The notes beneath the pieces are model-generated. The model saw only the letters and a list, made by a program, of their open reading frames with translations. It did not search any database and was not told the DNA's origin. This document shows, piece after piece, positions 1 through 8,378 of a stretch of DNA of 64,000 nucleotides (position 1 is its first letter; each line of letters begins with the position of its first letter). The stretch comes from Agromyces albus (GTDB taxonomy: Bacteria > Actinomycetota > Actinomycetes > Actinomycetales > Microbacteriaceae), in NCBI RefSeq assembly GCF_030815405.1, contig NZ_JAUSWX010000001.1, forward strand, positions 3,348,001 through 3,412,000, read 5' to 3'. Position numbers and translations under genes: made by a program.

Positions 1-140
1 GCGTCGGTCACCTGCAGCACCTTCGCCCGGCCGTCCCACAGGTCGGTGCGCTCGAGTATGGCGTCGAGTTGGTCGCGCATCGCCGCAGGGGAGACGCGCC
101 AGTCGAGGTCGAGCTCGACCGACCCGAGGAGCCTTGCGAA
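1..140 (-). pseudogene. Mechanosensitive (MscS-type) channel C-terminal fragment, 5'-truncated, runs off the left edge
   Basis: Read on the minus strand, this stretch encodes a segment that includes LLGSVELDLDWRVS followed by MRDQLDAILERTDLWDGR and VLQVTDA. This matches from memory the cytoplasmic beta domain of a large actinobacterial MscS-like channel family. Upstream in the same frame (toward position 230) there is no transmembrane coding sequence and no plausible start, only low-complexity G/C sequence up to the stop of the neighbouring small gene. The membrane part is therefore missing, and the piece is best read as a 5'-truncated remnant. The rest lies outside the window. Family assignment is by remembered motif only, so confidence is moderate. 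Confidence 0.45.
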
Positions 141-232
141 GCGGTCGGCCGAGGCCAAGCAGATCCAGCCGATTGACAGGCGAGGCGGAGCGGCCGTGCA
201 GCCGCCCCGCCCTGCCCCGTCAGAGCGTTCCG

Positions 233-475
233 TCAGGCGTGGCGGTCGGCGTAGCACCCCGGGGCGTGATCAGCCCGGGCGCCGGTCACGTAGGACGCGG
301 GCGCGCCGGGCACGACGCCCGACACGTACACGCCGGGTTCAGCGGGCGTGACGCCCGAGACGTAATGGCCCGATACGGGCCGAGGGGATCGCCCGGACGG
401 CGAGGCGGGCGGGACCGCCGCCGCCGCGGGCTGGAGGTGGGCGTAGGCGTAGGCTGGAGCGGATCCGTGGTTCAT
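233..475 (-). CDS. Small hypothetical protein with YV(S/T)G repeats (80 aa)
   Basis: I do not recognise a function. The ATG at 475 is preceded by a clear ribosome binding site (AAGGAAG, 5 nt spacing), which supports this start over the longer upstream frame. The N-terminal half is rich in Ala, Pro and Tyr. The C-terminal half is a degenerate repeat of about 12 residues: GHYVSGVTPAEP, GVYVSGVVPGAP, then ASYVTGARADHAP and a truncated GCYADRHA. There is no signal peptide or membrane segment. The gene follows katA by about 150 nt on the same strand, so it could be read from the same transcript. The repeat suggests a binding or self-assembling peptide, but that is speculation. Confidence 0.6.
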   Translation of the reverse strand: MNHGSAPAYAYAHLQPAAAAVPPASPSGRSPRPVSGHYVSGVTPAEPGVYVSGVVPGAPASYVTGARADHAPGCYADRHA

Positions 476-624
476 CGGTGCTTCCTTGGTCGGGAGTTCG
501 GGGATCTGGGTCGAGCGATGCCGGGGCTGCCACCCCGGCATCGCGTCTCCCCACCGGACGAGCACCCGAGTCGCGACATCCGCGCAACCCGGGCACCCGC
601 CCGATGGGAGAGGTTCGGTGCGGA

Positions 625-2127
625 CTACGCGGCGTCGTCCTCCTCGTCGGCCTCGGGCTGCTGGGGCGCGTCGGCGTTCACGCCGACGGCATACGCCGCA
701 CGAAGCGCGGCCCCGAGGCTGCCGTCGACGTTCGTCCAGTACTGGAAGAAGCGCTCGCGGATCTCGTCGATCGTGATCGCGCTGGCCTGGCCGGCGAGGG
801 TCTGGAGCAAGCGGGCCTTGGCCGCGTCGTCATAGACCTCGCGGTAGAGCGTTCCGGGCTGGCCGAAGTCGCTGTCTTCCGAACGCAGGGTGTAGGCCGT
901 GCGCACGAGCTCGCCGTCGCTCTCCCAGCCGCCCTCGGCCGCCCGGTCGGCGTCGGCCACGGGGCCGCCGAACGAGTTGGGCGCGTAGACCGGTGCGGTC
1001 GGCGAGTTGTAGTGGTGACGCTGGGCGCCGTCTTGCGAGTAGTTGTGCACGGATGCCGCGTGCGGCGCGTTCACCGGAATCTGGTTGTAGTTCGTGCCCA
1101 CGCGGTAGCGCTGTGCGTCGGGGTAGGAGAACACACGGGCCATGAGCATCTTGTCGGGGCTGATCGCGATGCCCGGCACGGTGTTCGCCGGCGAGAAGGC
1201 GGCCTGCTCGATCTCGGCGAAGAAGTTCTGCGGGTTACGGTTCAGCGTGAGCGTGCCCACCTTGATGAGCGGGTAGTCGGCGTGCGGCCAGACCTTGGTG
1301 AGATCGAACGGGTTGAAGCGATACTGCTTCGCGTCGTCATAGGGCATGACCTGCACGTGCAGGTCCCACGCGGGGTGGTTGCCGGCCTCAATAGCGTCGT
1401 GCAGGTCGCGACGGTAGTAGTCGGCGTCGGCGCCGGCGATCGCCTCGGCGGTCTCGGCGTCGAGGTGCAGGTCGCCCTGCTGCGAACGGAAGTGGTACTT
1501 GACCCAGAACTTCTCGCCTGCGGCGTTGATCCACTCGTAGGTGTGCGAGCCGTAGCCCTGCATCTCGCGCCACGACTTGGGAAGCCCGCGGTCGCCCATG
1601 AGATACGTGACCTGGTGCGCGGACTCGGGCGAGAGGGTCCAGAAGTCCCACTGCATGTCGGCGTTGCGCAGGCCCGAACCCGGCAGTCGCTTCTGCGAGT
1701 GGATGAAGTCGGGGAACTTGATGGCGTCGCGGATGAAGAAGACCGGCGTGTTGTTGCCGACGATGTCGTAGTTGCCCTCGGTCGTGTAGAACTTCACCGA
1801 GAATCCACGCACGTCGCGCCAGGTGTCGGGCGAGCCCTGCTCTCCGGCCACGCTCGAGAAGCGCGCGAGGGTCTCGACGGTCGAGCCGGGCTGGAACACC
1901 GCAGCACGCGTGAAGGCCGAGACATCCGCCGTCACCTCGAAGGTGCCGAAGGCGCCGCCGCCCTTGGCGTGCACGATGCGCTCGGGAATTCGCTCGCGAT
2001 TGAACTGCGCGAGCTTCTCGACGAGGTAGCGGTCGTGCAACACCGTGGCGCCGTCGGCGCCGACGGTCAGCGAGTGGGCGTCGCTCGCGACGGGAGTTCC
2101 CGTCTGCGTGGTCGTGTGTTCGGCCAT
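625..2127 (-). CDS. katA: Catalase (monofunctional haem catalase)
   Basis: This 500-residue protein is a monofunctional haem catalase that breaks hydrogen peroxide down to water and oxygen in the cytoplasm. The distal haem residues are visible: His53 in [17 protein letters not shown] and Asn126 in [11 protein letters not shown]. The proximal haem-ligand tyrosine is Tyr335 in [14 protein letters not shown]. The length is normal for the small-subunit clade. The acidic tail [10 protein letters not shown] is dispensable-looking. The start has a good ribosome binding site (GAAGGAAG just upstream). It lies 88 nt downstream of a Fur/PerR-type regulator on the same strand, the familiar furA-kat arrangement, so peroxide- and metal-dependent repression from the palindrome at 2670 is expected. 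Confidence 0.97.
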   Translation of the reverse strand: MAEHTTTQTGTPVASDAHSLTVGADGATVLHDRYLVEKLAQFNRERIPERIVHAKGGGAFGTFEVTADVSAFTRAAVFQPGSTVETLARFSSVAGEQGSPDTWRDVRGFSVKFYTTEGNYDIVGNNTPVFFIRDAIKFPDFIHSQKRLPGSGLRNADMQWDFWTLSPESAHQVTYLMGDRGLPKSWREMQGYGSHTYEWINAAGEKFWVKYHFRSQQGDLHLDAETAEAIAGADADYYRRDLHDAIEAGNHPAWDLHVQVMPYDDAKQYRFNPFDLTKVWPHADYPLIKVGTLTLNRNPQNFFAEIEQAAFSPANTVPGIAISPDKMLMARVFSYPDAQRYRVGTNYNQIPVNAPHAASVHNYSQDGAQRHHYNSPTAPVYAPNSFGGPVADADRAAEGGWESDGELVRTAYTLRSEDSDFGQPGTLYREVYDDAAKARLLQTLAGQASAITIDEIRERFFQYWTNVDGSLGAALRAAYAVGVNADAPQQPEADEEDDAA

Positions 2128-2215
2128 TGCTTCCTTCTCTCTTCAGGGTGCGACTGCCGGTGTGACAGGTCGGCGGATGGACCGGCGCTGGTCGGCCGGT
2201 TCAGGGGCGGATCGG

Positions 2216-2656
2216 TCAGGTGAGGGCGCGGCAATCGGGGCACAGGCCCCAGAAGGTGACTTCGGCCGTCGCGATCTGGAACCCGTGGGTCTCGGACGGC
2301 GTGAGGCACGGAGCCTCGCCGACGACGCAGCCGACATCGACCACGGCGTTGCAACTCGTGCAGACGAGGTGGTGGTGGTTGTCGCCGATGCGGTTCTCGT
2401 AGAGTGCCGGCGACCCGGCCGGCTCGATCTTGCGCAAGAGGCCGGCACCGCTCAGCGCGGCGAGCACGCCGTAGACCGTCTGCAGCGACGTGCTGGGCAG
2501 CTCGCGCGAGACACGGCGGAAGATCTCATCGGCATCGACGTGCTCACCGATCTCGATCGCGCCGAATACCGCGAGCCTCGGCTCGGTGACCTTGAGGCCG
2601 ACTTCCCGCAGGTGGGCGGCTGCCTGCTCGCGGTCGGGAGCGACGTCGGTCAACAT
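2216..2656 (-). CDS. furA: Fur-family peroxide/metal-responsive repressor (FurA/PerR-like)
   Basis: This is a 146-residue Fur-family transcription factor with an N-terminal winged helix (AAHLREVGLKVTEPRLAVFGAI and the STSLQTVYGVL recognition region) and a C-terminal metal and dimerisation domain. The regulatory metal site signature GDNHHHLVC is intact, and two CxxC pairs (CTSC and CPDC) form the usual structural zinc site. Its position directly upstream of the catalase gene on the same strand points to a peroxide sensor that represses katA and itself. The start codon is only 14 nt from a 29-bp palindrome. No Shine-Dalgarno sequence is seen, so translation may be leaderless. The choice between FurA and PerR function cannot be settled from sequence. 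Confidence 0.9.
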   Translation of the reverse strand: MLTDVAPDREQAAAHLREVGLKVTEPRLAVFGAIEIGEHVDADEIFRRVSRELPSTSLQTVYGVLAALSGAGLLRKIEPAGSPALYENRIGDNHHHLVCTSCNAVVDVGCVVGEAPCLTPSETHGFQIATAEVTFWGLCPDCRALT

Positions 2657-2669
2657 GCCGTCACAGTAG

Positions 2670-2698
2670 CAGTTGTTTTGAGTTACTCAAAACAACTG
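2670..2698. promoter_or_regulatory. 29-bp perfect palindrome, probable autoregulatory Fur-family operator
   Basis: Two 14-bp arms (CAGTTGTTTTGAGT and its exact complement) flank a single central T. The A/T-rich palindrome stands out in the G/C-rich context and ends 14 nt before the start codon of the Fur-family gene. Fur and PerR proteins bind A/T-rich inverted repeats of this kind, so it is read as the operator controlling the furA-katA unit. It could also affect the rightward gene at 2787. Confidence 0.75.
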
Positions 2699-2713
2699 AG
2701 GGAACCTCCGTCT

Positions 2714-2761
2714 CCGGTGGTTGCGTAGCGCCGGGCGCAGGCCGGTGCGTATCGAATCCAC
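2714..2761. repeat. REP-like dispersed palindrome, copy 1
   Basis: The left arm GGTGGTTGCGTAGCGCC and the right arm GCGTATCGAATCCAC are partly complementary (GTGG with CCAC, GCGTA partly with the right arm) and can fold into a hairpin. The same arms recur at 18879, 26557, 61891 and, in collapsed form, at 20343. It sits between the Fur operator and the TPR gene and may form the 5' end of a transcript or a terminator. Confidence 0.55.
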
Positions 2762-2786
2762 GAGGCACGCGCGGCATGATGGACCA

Positions 2787-3326
2787 ATGACCGACCCGCT
2801 GACGCCTGAGCCCCTCACGCCCGAGCCCGAGTCCGCCATCCGTCAGATCTTCGACCGCCGTGACCGCGACGACATGCAGCCGACGATCGACGCGTTCCTC
2901 GCGCTCCTCGCCGCGCACCCGGGTCACCCCGAGGTGCTCTACGAGGTGGGCGGCTCGTACGACACGGCGGGCGAGGAGCAGACGGCGCTCGGCTACTACG
3001 AGGCCGCGATGGCGGCCGGCCTCTCGGGCGAATCGCTGCGGAAGTGCCTCATGCAATACGGCAGCACGCTGCGCATCCTCGGCCGCTACGACGAGTCGCT
3101 CGTGGCGCTCGACCGGGCGCGCGCCGAGTATCCCGACTCCGCCTCGGTGCGGGCGTTCCACGCCCTCGCCCTCCACGCGGCGGGCCGCAGCGACGGCGCC
3201 GTGGGCGAGTTGCTCGAGCTCGTGGCCGACGGCATGCGGATTCCCGATGTGCAGCGCTACGAGGCGGCGCTGCGCGGCAACGCGGCCTACCTCACGCAGC
3301 TCGACGAGGAGCGCCCGGCGGGCTGA
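2787..3326 (+). CDS. Tetratricopeptide-repeat protein (TPR_5 type)
   Basis: A 179-residue soluble helical-repeat protein. The core from residue 18 to about 150 looks like the actinobacterial TPR_5 family: HPGHPEVLYEVGGSYDTAG, then ALGYYEAAMAAGL and GRYDESLVALDRARAEYP are successive TPR helices. Such proteins act as scaffolds, and no enzymatic motif is present. The ATG at 2787 was preferred to the upstream in-frame codon at 2721 because the latter would read through the REP-like element and because CATGAT lies 6 nt before 2787, fitting a leaderless start. The N-terminus contains a short duplication (DPLTPEPLTPEPE). The partner is unknown. Confidence 0.8.
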   Translation: MTDPLTPEPLTPEPESAIRQIFDRRDRDDMQPTIDAFLALLAAHPGHPEVLYEVGGSYDTAGEEQTALGYYEAAMAAGLSGESLRKCLMQYGSTLRILGRYDESLVALDRARAEYPDSASVRAFHALALHAAGRSDGAVGELLELVADGMRIPDVQRYEAALRGNAAYLTQLDEERPAG

Positions 3327-3367
3327 GGTCGGCGGGCCGCGGCATCCGCTGGCCGCATTCGCCCTGT

Positions 3368-3868
3368 TCAGTACTGCAGCAGCGAGAAGATCTCGTAGCG
3401 GTCGCCGAGCGCCGCGCGACCGCCGAGGGCCGTGAGCTCGAGGGCGACCGAGATGCCCGCGACCTGCCAACCCGCGCGTTCGACGAGACGCGCCGCAGCC
3501 GCGACCGTGCCGCCGGTGGCGAGCACGTCGTCGACGATGAGCACCCGGGCTCCGGGAGCGAGCTCGCCCTCGTGTACCTCGAGGCCGGCGGTGCCGTACT
3601 CGAGGTCGTAGCTCTCGCTCAGGACAGCGCGCGGCAGCTTGCCCGTCTTGCGCACGGTGAGCACGCCCGCACCGCAGAGCGCCGACGCAGCACCGGCCAG
3701 CAGGAAGCCTCGAGCCTCGACGCCGCCGAGGTCGTCGAATCGACCTTCGAACGGTGCCGTGAGCGCCGCGGCGAGCGCACGGAACGCCGACCCATCGGCG
3801 AACACCGGCGGTCTGCTCCTGCGAGGATTGACGAACGCGAACGACGACCCCTGGAGCATCCGTGTCAC
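3368..3868 (-). CDS. apt: Adenine phosphoribosyltransferase, apparently shortened at the N-terminus
   Basis: Adenine phosphoribosyltransferase salvages adenine with PRPP to give AMP. The PRPP-binding loop VLIVDDVLATGGT and the conserved GVEARGFLLAGA and RKTGKLPR segments are intact. The usual N-terminal motif (D-F-P-x-P-G followed by F-R-D) is absent: only about 20 residues precede VFADG, where family members normally have about 35, and no alternative frame supplies the missing part. The start is either GTG at 3868 or ATG at 3859, and both overlap or nearly touch the divergent gene that starts at 3862. The missing segment contributes to the active-site region in the family, so activity is uncertain. 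Confidence 0.75.
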   Translation of the reverse strand: MTRMLQGSSFAFVNPRRSRPPVFADGSAFRALAAALTAPFEGRFDDLGGVEARGFLLAGAASALCGAGVLTVRKTGKLPRAVLSESYDLEYGTAGLEVHEGELAPGARVLIVDDVLATGGTVAAAARLVERAGWQVAGISVALELTALGGRAALGDRYEIFSLLQY

Positions 3869-4323
3869 CGAAGCGCCTCTACCGCATCCTCGCCTTCGCC
3901 GAGGCCGTGACCTGGACGATCCTCATCGTCGCGATGATCCTGAAGTACGCGGCCGGCATCGACGCCGCGGTGCTCGTGGGCGGGTCGATCCACGGATTCG
4001 TGTTCCTCGCGTACGCGTTCTCGGCGGTGCTCGTCGGCGTGAACCAGCGCTGGAGCATCGGCCTCGTCGCCGTCGCCGTGGCCACCGCGGTCGTTCCGTA
4101 CGCGACCGTTCCCTTCGACCTGTGGCTCGTTCGCCGCGGCCGCCTCGAGGGAGGCTGGCGCCACGAGCGCACCGACCACCCCGCCGACGGCAACTGGGTG
4201 AACGCGCTGTTGCGCTGGTTCCTCGCGCGTCCGGTGCTGCTGACCGTGGTCGCCGCGCTCGGCATCGCTGCCGTGTTCACGACGTTGCTCGTTATCGGCC
4301 CGCCCGGCGGCCGCGAGGCATGA
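3862..4323 (+). CDS. DUF3817-type integral membrane protein
   Basis: A 153-residue membrane protein of the actinobacterial DUF3817 type, function unknown. Four hydrophobic helices are visible: ILAFAEAVTWTILIVAMIL near residue 8, VLVGGSIHGFVFLAYAFSAVL near 38, IGLVAVAVATAVVPYATVP near 66 and a C-terminal VLLTVVAALGIAAVFTTLLVI near 123. The conserved GSIHGFVFLAY signature is present. The GTG start at 3862 has a GGAG ribosome binding site 5 nt upstream. The start overlaps the 5' end of the opposite-strand phosphoribosyltransferase gene by a few bases. The stop is followed at once by GCGAGCGGATGCC, a motif seen after other stops in the window. Confidence 0.8.
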   Translation: MSPKRLYRILAFAEAVTWTILIVAMILKYAAGIDAAVLVGGSIHGFVFLAYAFSAVLVGVNQRWSIGLVAVAVATAVVPYATVPFDLWLVRRGRLEGGWRHERTDHPADGNWVNALLRWFLARPVLLTVVAALGIAAVFTTLLVIGPPGGREA

Positions 4324-4398
4324 GCGAGCGGATGCCGCGGCCGCAGCCGCAGCATCCGGAGTCACCGCCGCGGCGCGACATCCGGCACCATTGATGGC

Positions 4399-5214
4399 AT
4401 GCCCATCCTGAACAAGGACATGTCGGTCTGCATCTCGCTCGCCGGCCGCCCGTCGAACCTCGGTACGCGCTTCCACAACTTCCTCTACGACGAGCTCGGC
4501 CTGAACTTCATCTACAAGGCCTTCACGACCGACGATCTCGAGGGTGCCGTGCGCGGCATCCGTGCGCTCGGGATCCGCGGATGCTCCGTCTCGATGCCGT
4601 TCAAGGAGGCCGTCATCCCACTCGTCGACGAAATCGAGCCGTCTGCTGCGGCGATCGAGTCGGTGAACACGATCGTGAACGACGGCGGCAGGCTCACGGC
4701 CTCGAACACCGACTACGAGGCGATCGCGGCGCTCGTCGCCGAGCACGGGCTCGATCCGGCGTCGCGCGTGCTCGTGCGCGGCTCGGGCGGCATGGCGAAG
4801 GCGGTCGTCGCGGCGTTCCGCGGCGCCGAGTTCTCGGAGGTCACGGTCGTGGCGCGCAATGCTGACGCCGGGCCCGCGCTCGCGGCGAAGTACGGGTACG
4901 AGTGGGTCGCCGACGACCCGGCGCCGTCGTTCGACGTCATCGTGAACGTCACCCCGATCGGGATGCACGGCACCGACGCCCAAGCCCAGGCCTTCTCGCC
5001 TGAGTTCATCGAGCGCGCCTCGACGGTGTTCGACGTCGTGGCGTTCCCCGCGGAGACGCCGCTCGTGACCGCCGCCCGCGCGGCCGGCAAGCGCGTGATC
5101 TCGGGGGCCGAGGTCATCGCGCTGCAGGCAGCACGCCAGTTCGAGCGGTACACGGGCGTGCCGCTCACGCGCGAGCAGGTGGAGCGCGCGTCGGTGTTCT
5201 CCCGCGCGGAGTAG
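4399..5214 (+). CDS. aroE: Shikimate 5-dehydrogenase homologue
   Basis: A 271-residue protein of the shikimate/quinate dehydrogenase family, which reduces 3-dehydroshikimate with NAD(P)H. Visible motifs include the catalytic lysine in SVSMPFKEAVIPLVD, the substrate aspartate in SNTDYEA, and the dinucleotide-binding loop VLVRGSGGMAKAVVAAF. The N-terminus (MPILNKDMSVCISLAGRPSN) differs from the canonical pathway enzyme and resembles the stand-alone AroE-like paralogue found in many bacteria, so the physiological substrate may not be shikimate. It lies alone between unrelated genes; no other aromatic-pathway gene except a chorismate mutase 7 kb away is in the window. Confidence 0.85.
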   Translation: MPILNKDMSVCISLAGRPSNLGTRFHNFLYDELGLNFIYKAFTTDDLEGAVRGIRALGIRGCSVSMPFKEAVIPLVDEIEPSAAAIESVNTIVNDGGRLTASNTDYEAIAALVAEHGLDPASRVLVRGSGGMAKAVVAAFRGAEFSEVTVVARNADAGPALAAKYGYEWVADDPAPSFDVIVNVTPIGMHGTDAQAQAFSPEFIERASTVFDVVAFPAETPLVTAARAAGKRVISGAEVIALQAARQFERYTGVPLTREQVERASVFSRAE

Positions 5215-5365
5215 GGCAGACGATCGCGTCCTCACGTGGGAGTAACCGCGTTGCGCTGGAGGCAGCGAATTCGTTCACTCCGGCGCGACACGATCCTCTG
5301 CGTGGTCTGCGGCTACTGCGGGGAGCGGGGAGCGGGCAGCCGGGAGGCCACTCGTCGCCGCCCGG

Positions 5366-5371
5366 TAGACT
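5366..5371 (+). promoter_or_regulatory. Probable -10 hexamer (TAGACT) for purL
   Basis: TAGACT matches the TAnnnT class seen at many other starts in the window. Here it lies 62 nt before the GTG start of purL, so the transcript would have a short leader with a GGAG ribosome binding site at 5420-5423. No riboswitch-like structure was evident in the leader. Confidence 0.4.
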
Positions 5372-5433
5372 TGCACGGTCAGGCATCCGCCCGCGGCATC
5401 CGCCTCGCCGCCCTTCTCTGGAGTTCGCCACCT

Positions 5434-7767
5434 GTGACCGTTCAGACTCCCGCCACGACTCCTGCGCCCGCGACGACCCGGCTCGACACCGTCGAGGTCG
5501 CCGCGACCACGCCCGAGAAGGAGCAGCCGTACGCCGCGCTCGGGCTGAAGCCCGACGAGTACGAGCGCATCCGCAACATCCTGGGTCGCCGGCCCACGAG
5601 CGCCGAGCTCGCGATGTACTCGGTCATGTGGAGCGAGCACTGCTCCTACAAGTCGAGCAAGATCTACCTTCGCCAGTTCGGCAAGAAGGTCACGCCCGAG
5701 ATGAAGAAGAACCTCATGGTGGGCATGGGCGAGAACGCCGGCGTCATCGACATCGGTGAGGGCTGGGCGGTCACCTTCAAGATCGAGAGCCACAACCACC
5801 CGAGCTACATCGAGCCGTTCCAGGGCGCGGCCACGGGCGTCGGCGGCATCGTGCGCGACATCATCTCGATGGGCGCTCGCCCCGTCGCCGTGATGGACGC
5901 GCTTCGCTTCGGCGCGATCGACCACCCCGACACGGCGCGCGTCGTGCACGGCGTCGTGAGCGGCATCAGCTTCTACGGCAACTGCCTCGGCCTGCCGAAC
6001 ATCGGCGGCGAGACCTGGTTCGACCCGATCTACCAGGCGAACCCCCTCGTGAACGCCCTCGCCGTGGGCGTGATGCGCCACGAAGACCTCCACCTCGCCA
6101 ACGCGAAGGGCGCCGGCAACAAGGTCGTGCTCTTCGGCGCCCGCACCGGCGGCGACGGCATCGGCGGCGCATCCATCCTCGCGTCCGACACCTTCGCCGA
6201 GGGCGGCCCCACGAAGCGCCCCGCCGTACAGGTCGGCGACCCCTTCGCCGAGAAGGTGCTCATCGAGTGCTGCCTCGAGCTCTTCGCGGGCGACCTCGTC
6301 GAGGGCATCCAAGACCTCGGCGCCGCCGGCATCTCGTGCGCGACCTCCGAGCTCGCGAGCAACGGCGACGGCGGCATGGCGATCGTGCTCGACGACGTGC
6401 TCCTGCGCGACCCCACACTGACGCCTGAAGAGATCCTCATGAGCGAGAGCCAGGAGCGCATGATGGCGATCGTGCGCCCCGAGAAGCTCGACGGCTTCCT
6501 CGAGGTCGTGAAGAAGTGGGACGTCGAGACGAGCGTGCTCGGCGAGGTCACCACCACCGGCCGCTTGTCGATCATGTGGCGCGGCGAGGAGATCGTGAAC
6601 GTCGACCCGCGCACCGTCGCCGTCGACGGCCCCGTGTACGAGCGGCCCGTCAGCTACCCCACGTGGATCGACGCGCTGCAGGCCGACACCGCCGCGAACC
6701 TCGACCGCCCCGCCTCCCCCGACGAGATTCGCGAGCAGTTCCTGCGGCTCGTGGGCTCGGCGAACCAGGCGGACGCCGCGTGGGTCACGAGCCAGTACGA
6801 CAAGTACGTGCTCGGCAACACGGCACTCAGCTACCCCGATGACGCGGGCATGGTGCGCGTCGACGAAGAGTCGGGGCTCGGCGTCTCCATCGCCACCGAC
6901 GCGAACGGCCGTTACTCGCAGCTCGACCCGCGGCAGGGAGCGAAGCTCGCCCTCGCCGAGGCGTATCGCAACGTCGCCGTCACGGGCGCCGTGCCGGCCG
7001 CGGTTTCCGATTGCCTGAACTTCGGCTCCCCCGAGAACCCCGAGGTCATGTGGCAGTTCTCCGAGACCGTCGAGGGATTGAGCGACGGATGCCTCGAGCT
7101 CGGCATCCCCGTCACCGGCGGCAACGTCTCCTTCTACAACCAGACCGGTGACCTGCCGATCCACCCGACGCCGGTCATCGCCGTGCTCGGCGTCATCGAC
7201 GACGTGGCTCGCCGCGTTCCGAGCGGCTGGCAGGACGACGGCCACAACATCTACCTGCTCGGCGACACCCGCGCCGAGCTCGACGGCTCCGCGTGGGCGG
7301 GCCTCGTGCACGACCACCTCGGCGGCCACCCGCCGCTCGTCGACCTCGCCGGCGAGCAGCGCCTCGCGGGTCTGCTCAACGCCGCGGCGGTCGAGGGCCT
7401 CATCGACTCGGCCCACGACCTCTCCGACGGCGGCCTCGCGATCGCCCTCGCCGAAGCCGTCTCGCGATTCGGCGTCGGCGCCCGTGTCGTGCTCGACGAG
7501 ATCGTCCAAGACGCTGGCATCGACGCCGCGACCGCGCTCTTCTCCGAGTCGGCCGGCCGCGTCATCGTCACCGTGCCGCGCGAAGACGACGTGAAGTTCC
7601 GCGGCCTCTGCGACGGCCGCAACTACCCCGTGCGCCGCATCGGCGTGACCGATGCCACTTCGGGCGCGCTCGAGGTGCAGGGCCTCTTCACGGTGAGCAT
7701 CGACGAACTGCGCGGCGCGAACCGTGCGACCCTCTCCGACGCGTTCGGCCCGGTCGTCGGGTACTGA
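5434..7767 (+). CDS. purL: Phosphoribosylformylglycinamidine synthase, PurL (small type)
   Basis: PurL converts formylglycinamide ribonucleotide to the amidine with ATP and ammonia in de novo purine synthesis, together with PurQ and PurS (not in this window). The 777-residue length is typical for the PurQS-dependent type. Signature motifs: [12 protein letters not shown] near residue 60, [20 protein letters not shown] near 110, GGDGIGGAS near 232, and [14 protein letters not shown] near 292. The GTG start at 5434 was chosen because GGAG lies 10 nt upstream and the encoded N-terminus is short; the frame extends farther upstream without homology. The stop is followed by the GCGAGCGGATGCC motif. 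Confidence 0.97.
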   Translation: MTVQTPATTPAPATTRLDTVEVAATTPEKEQPYAALGLKPDEYERIRNILGRRPTSAELAMYSVMWSEHCSYKSSKIYLRQFGKKVTPEMKKNLMVGMGENAGVIDIGEGWAVTFKIESHNHPSYIEPFQGAATGVGGIVRDIISMGARPVAVMDALRFGAIDHPDTARVVHGVVSGISFYGNCLGLPNIGGETWFDPIYQANPLVNALAVGVMRHEDLHLANAKGAGNKVVLFGARTGGDGIGGASILASDTFAEGGPTKRPAVQVGDPFAEKVLIECCLELFAGDLVEGIQDLGAAGISCATSELASNGDGGMAIVLDDVLLRDPTLTPEEILMSESQERMMAIVRPEKLDGFLEVVKKWDVETSVLGEVTTTGRLSIMWRGEEIVNVDPRTVAVDGPVYERPVSYPTWIDALQADTAANLDRPASPDEIREQFLRLVGSANQADAAWVTSQYDKYVLGNTALSYPDDAGMVRVDEESGLGVSIATDANGRYSQLDPRQGAKLALAEAYRNVAVTGAVPAAVSDCLNFGSPENPEVMWQFSETVEGLSDGCLELGIPVTGGNVSFYNQTGDLPIHPTPVIAVLGVIDDVARRVPSGWQDDGHNIYLLGDTRAELDGSAWAGLVHDHLGGHPPLVDLAGEQRLAGLLNAAAVEGLIDSAHDLSDGGLAIALAEAVSRFGVGARVVLDEIVQDAGIDAATALFSESAGRVIVTVPREDDVKFRGLCDGRNYPVRRIGVTDATSGALEVQGLFTVSIDELRGANRATLSDAFGPVVGY

Positions 7768-7786
7768 GCGAGCGGATGCCGCGACC

Positions 7787-8296
7787 GTGACCGTCTCCGA
7801 TGGCGTCTCCTACACCGAGGAGTACGCCGCGTCGCACGGTCGGTTCTCGCTGATCCCTGCGGTCTACGTCGTGCTCCGTCGTGGCGACGAGGTGCTCCTC
7901 CAGCTCCGCCGCGGCACCGGGTACTTCGACGAGCACTGGGCGTGCGGCGCAGCCGGGCACGTCGAGCAGGGCGAGTCGTTGCTCACGGCGGCGGTTCGCG
8001 AGACGCGTGAGGAGCTCGGCGTCGACGTCGACCCGGCGTCGCTCACGACCCTTACCGTCATGCACCGCACCGGCGGCGGGCCGGAGCGCCGAGCCCGAGC
8101 CATCGAGGAGCGCCTCGATGTGTTCTTCTCCGCCAGCGCCTGGGTCGGCGAGCCGAGCCCGCTCGAAGACAAGGCCGCCGATCTCGGCTGGTTCCCGCTC
8201 GACGCACTGCCCGAACCGGTCGTGCCGCACGAGCTCGCCGTACTCGATGCCCTTCGCCTCGGCACACTCGCCCCGATCACCCCCTACGGGTTCTGA
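7787..8296 (+). CDS. Nudix hydrolase
   Basis: A 169-residue Nudix-superfamily hydrolase that cleaves a nucleoside diphosphate linked to another group; the substrate is not predictable. The Nudix box is complete: GHVEQGESLLTAAVRETREE followed by LGV (G-x5-E-x7-R-E-x2-E-E-x-G). It is a standalone Nudix domain with an N-terminal strand (RFSLIPAVYVVLRRGDEVLL) typical of the family. The GTG at 7787 was chosen since the preceding gene ends at 7767 and the longer frame would overlap purL. The two genes are probably co-transcribed, separated only by the GGATGCCGC-containing spacer. Confidence 0.85.
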   Translation: MTVSDGVSYTEEYAASHGRFSLIPAVYVVLRRGDEVLLQLRRGTGYFDEHWACGAAGHVEQGESLLTAAVRETREELGVDVDPASLTTLTVMHRTGGGPERRARAIEERLDVFFSASAWVGEPSPLEDKAADLGWFPLDALPEPVVPHELAVLDALRLGTLAPITPYGF

Positions 8297-8356
8297 GGTC
8301 GGTGCAGGAGCAGGAGGTCGGCGGCGCCGAGACGGGCACTCCCGGCGAACGCTGAA

Positions 8357-8374
8357 GGCAGCCGCCGAGCTGCC
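8357..8374. terminator. Hairpin between convergent genes
   Basis: GGCAGC and GCTGCC form a 6-bp stem with a 6-nt loop between the convergent Nudix gene (ends 8296) and the frameshifted gene (ends 8379). It is short and lacks a long T tract, so it is a weak terminator candidate. Confidence 0.4.
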
Positions 8375-8378
8375 GGCT

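Noticed and set aside
478..2223. Plus-strand frame of 581 codons opposite catalase
   Set aside because: Antisense shadow of katA with no homology or ribosome binding site.
5275..7509. Long minus-strand frame of 744 codons opposite purL
   Set aside because: It is the mirror of purL in high-GC DNA: composition of His, Arg, Asp, Val and Ala is shadow-like and no domain is visible.
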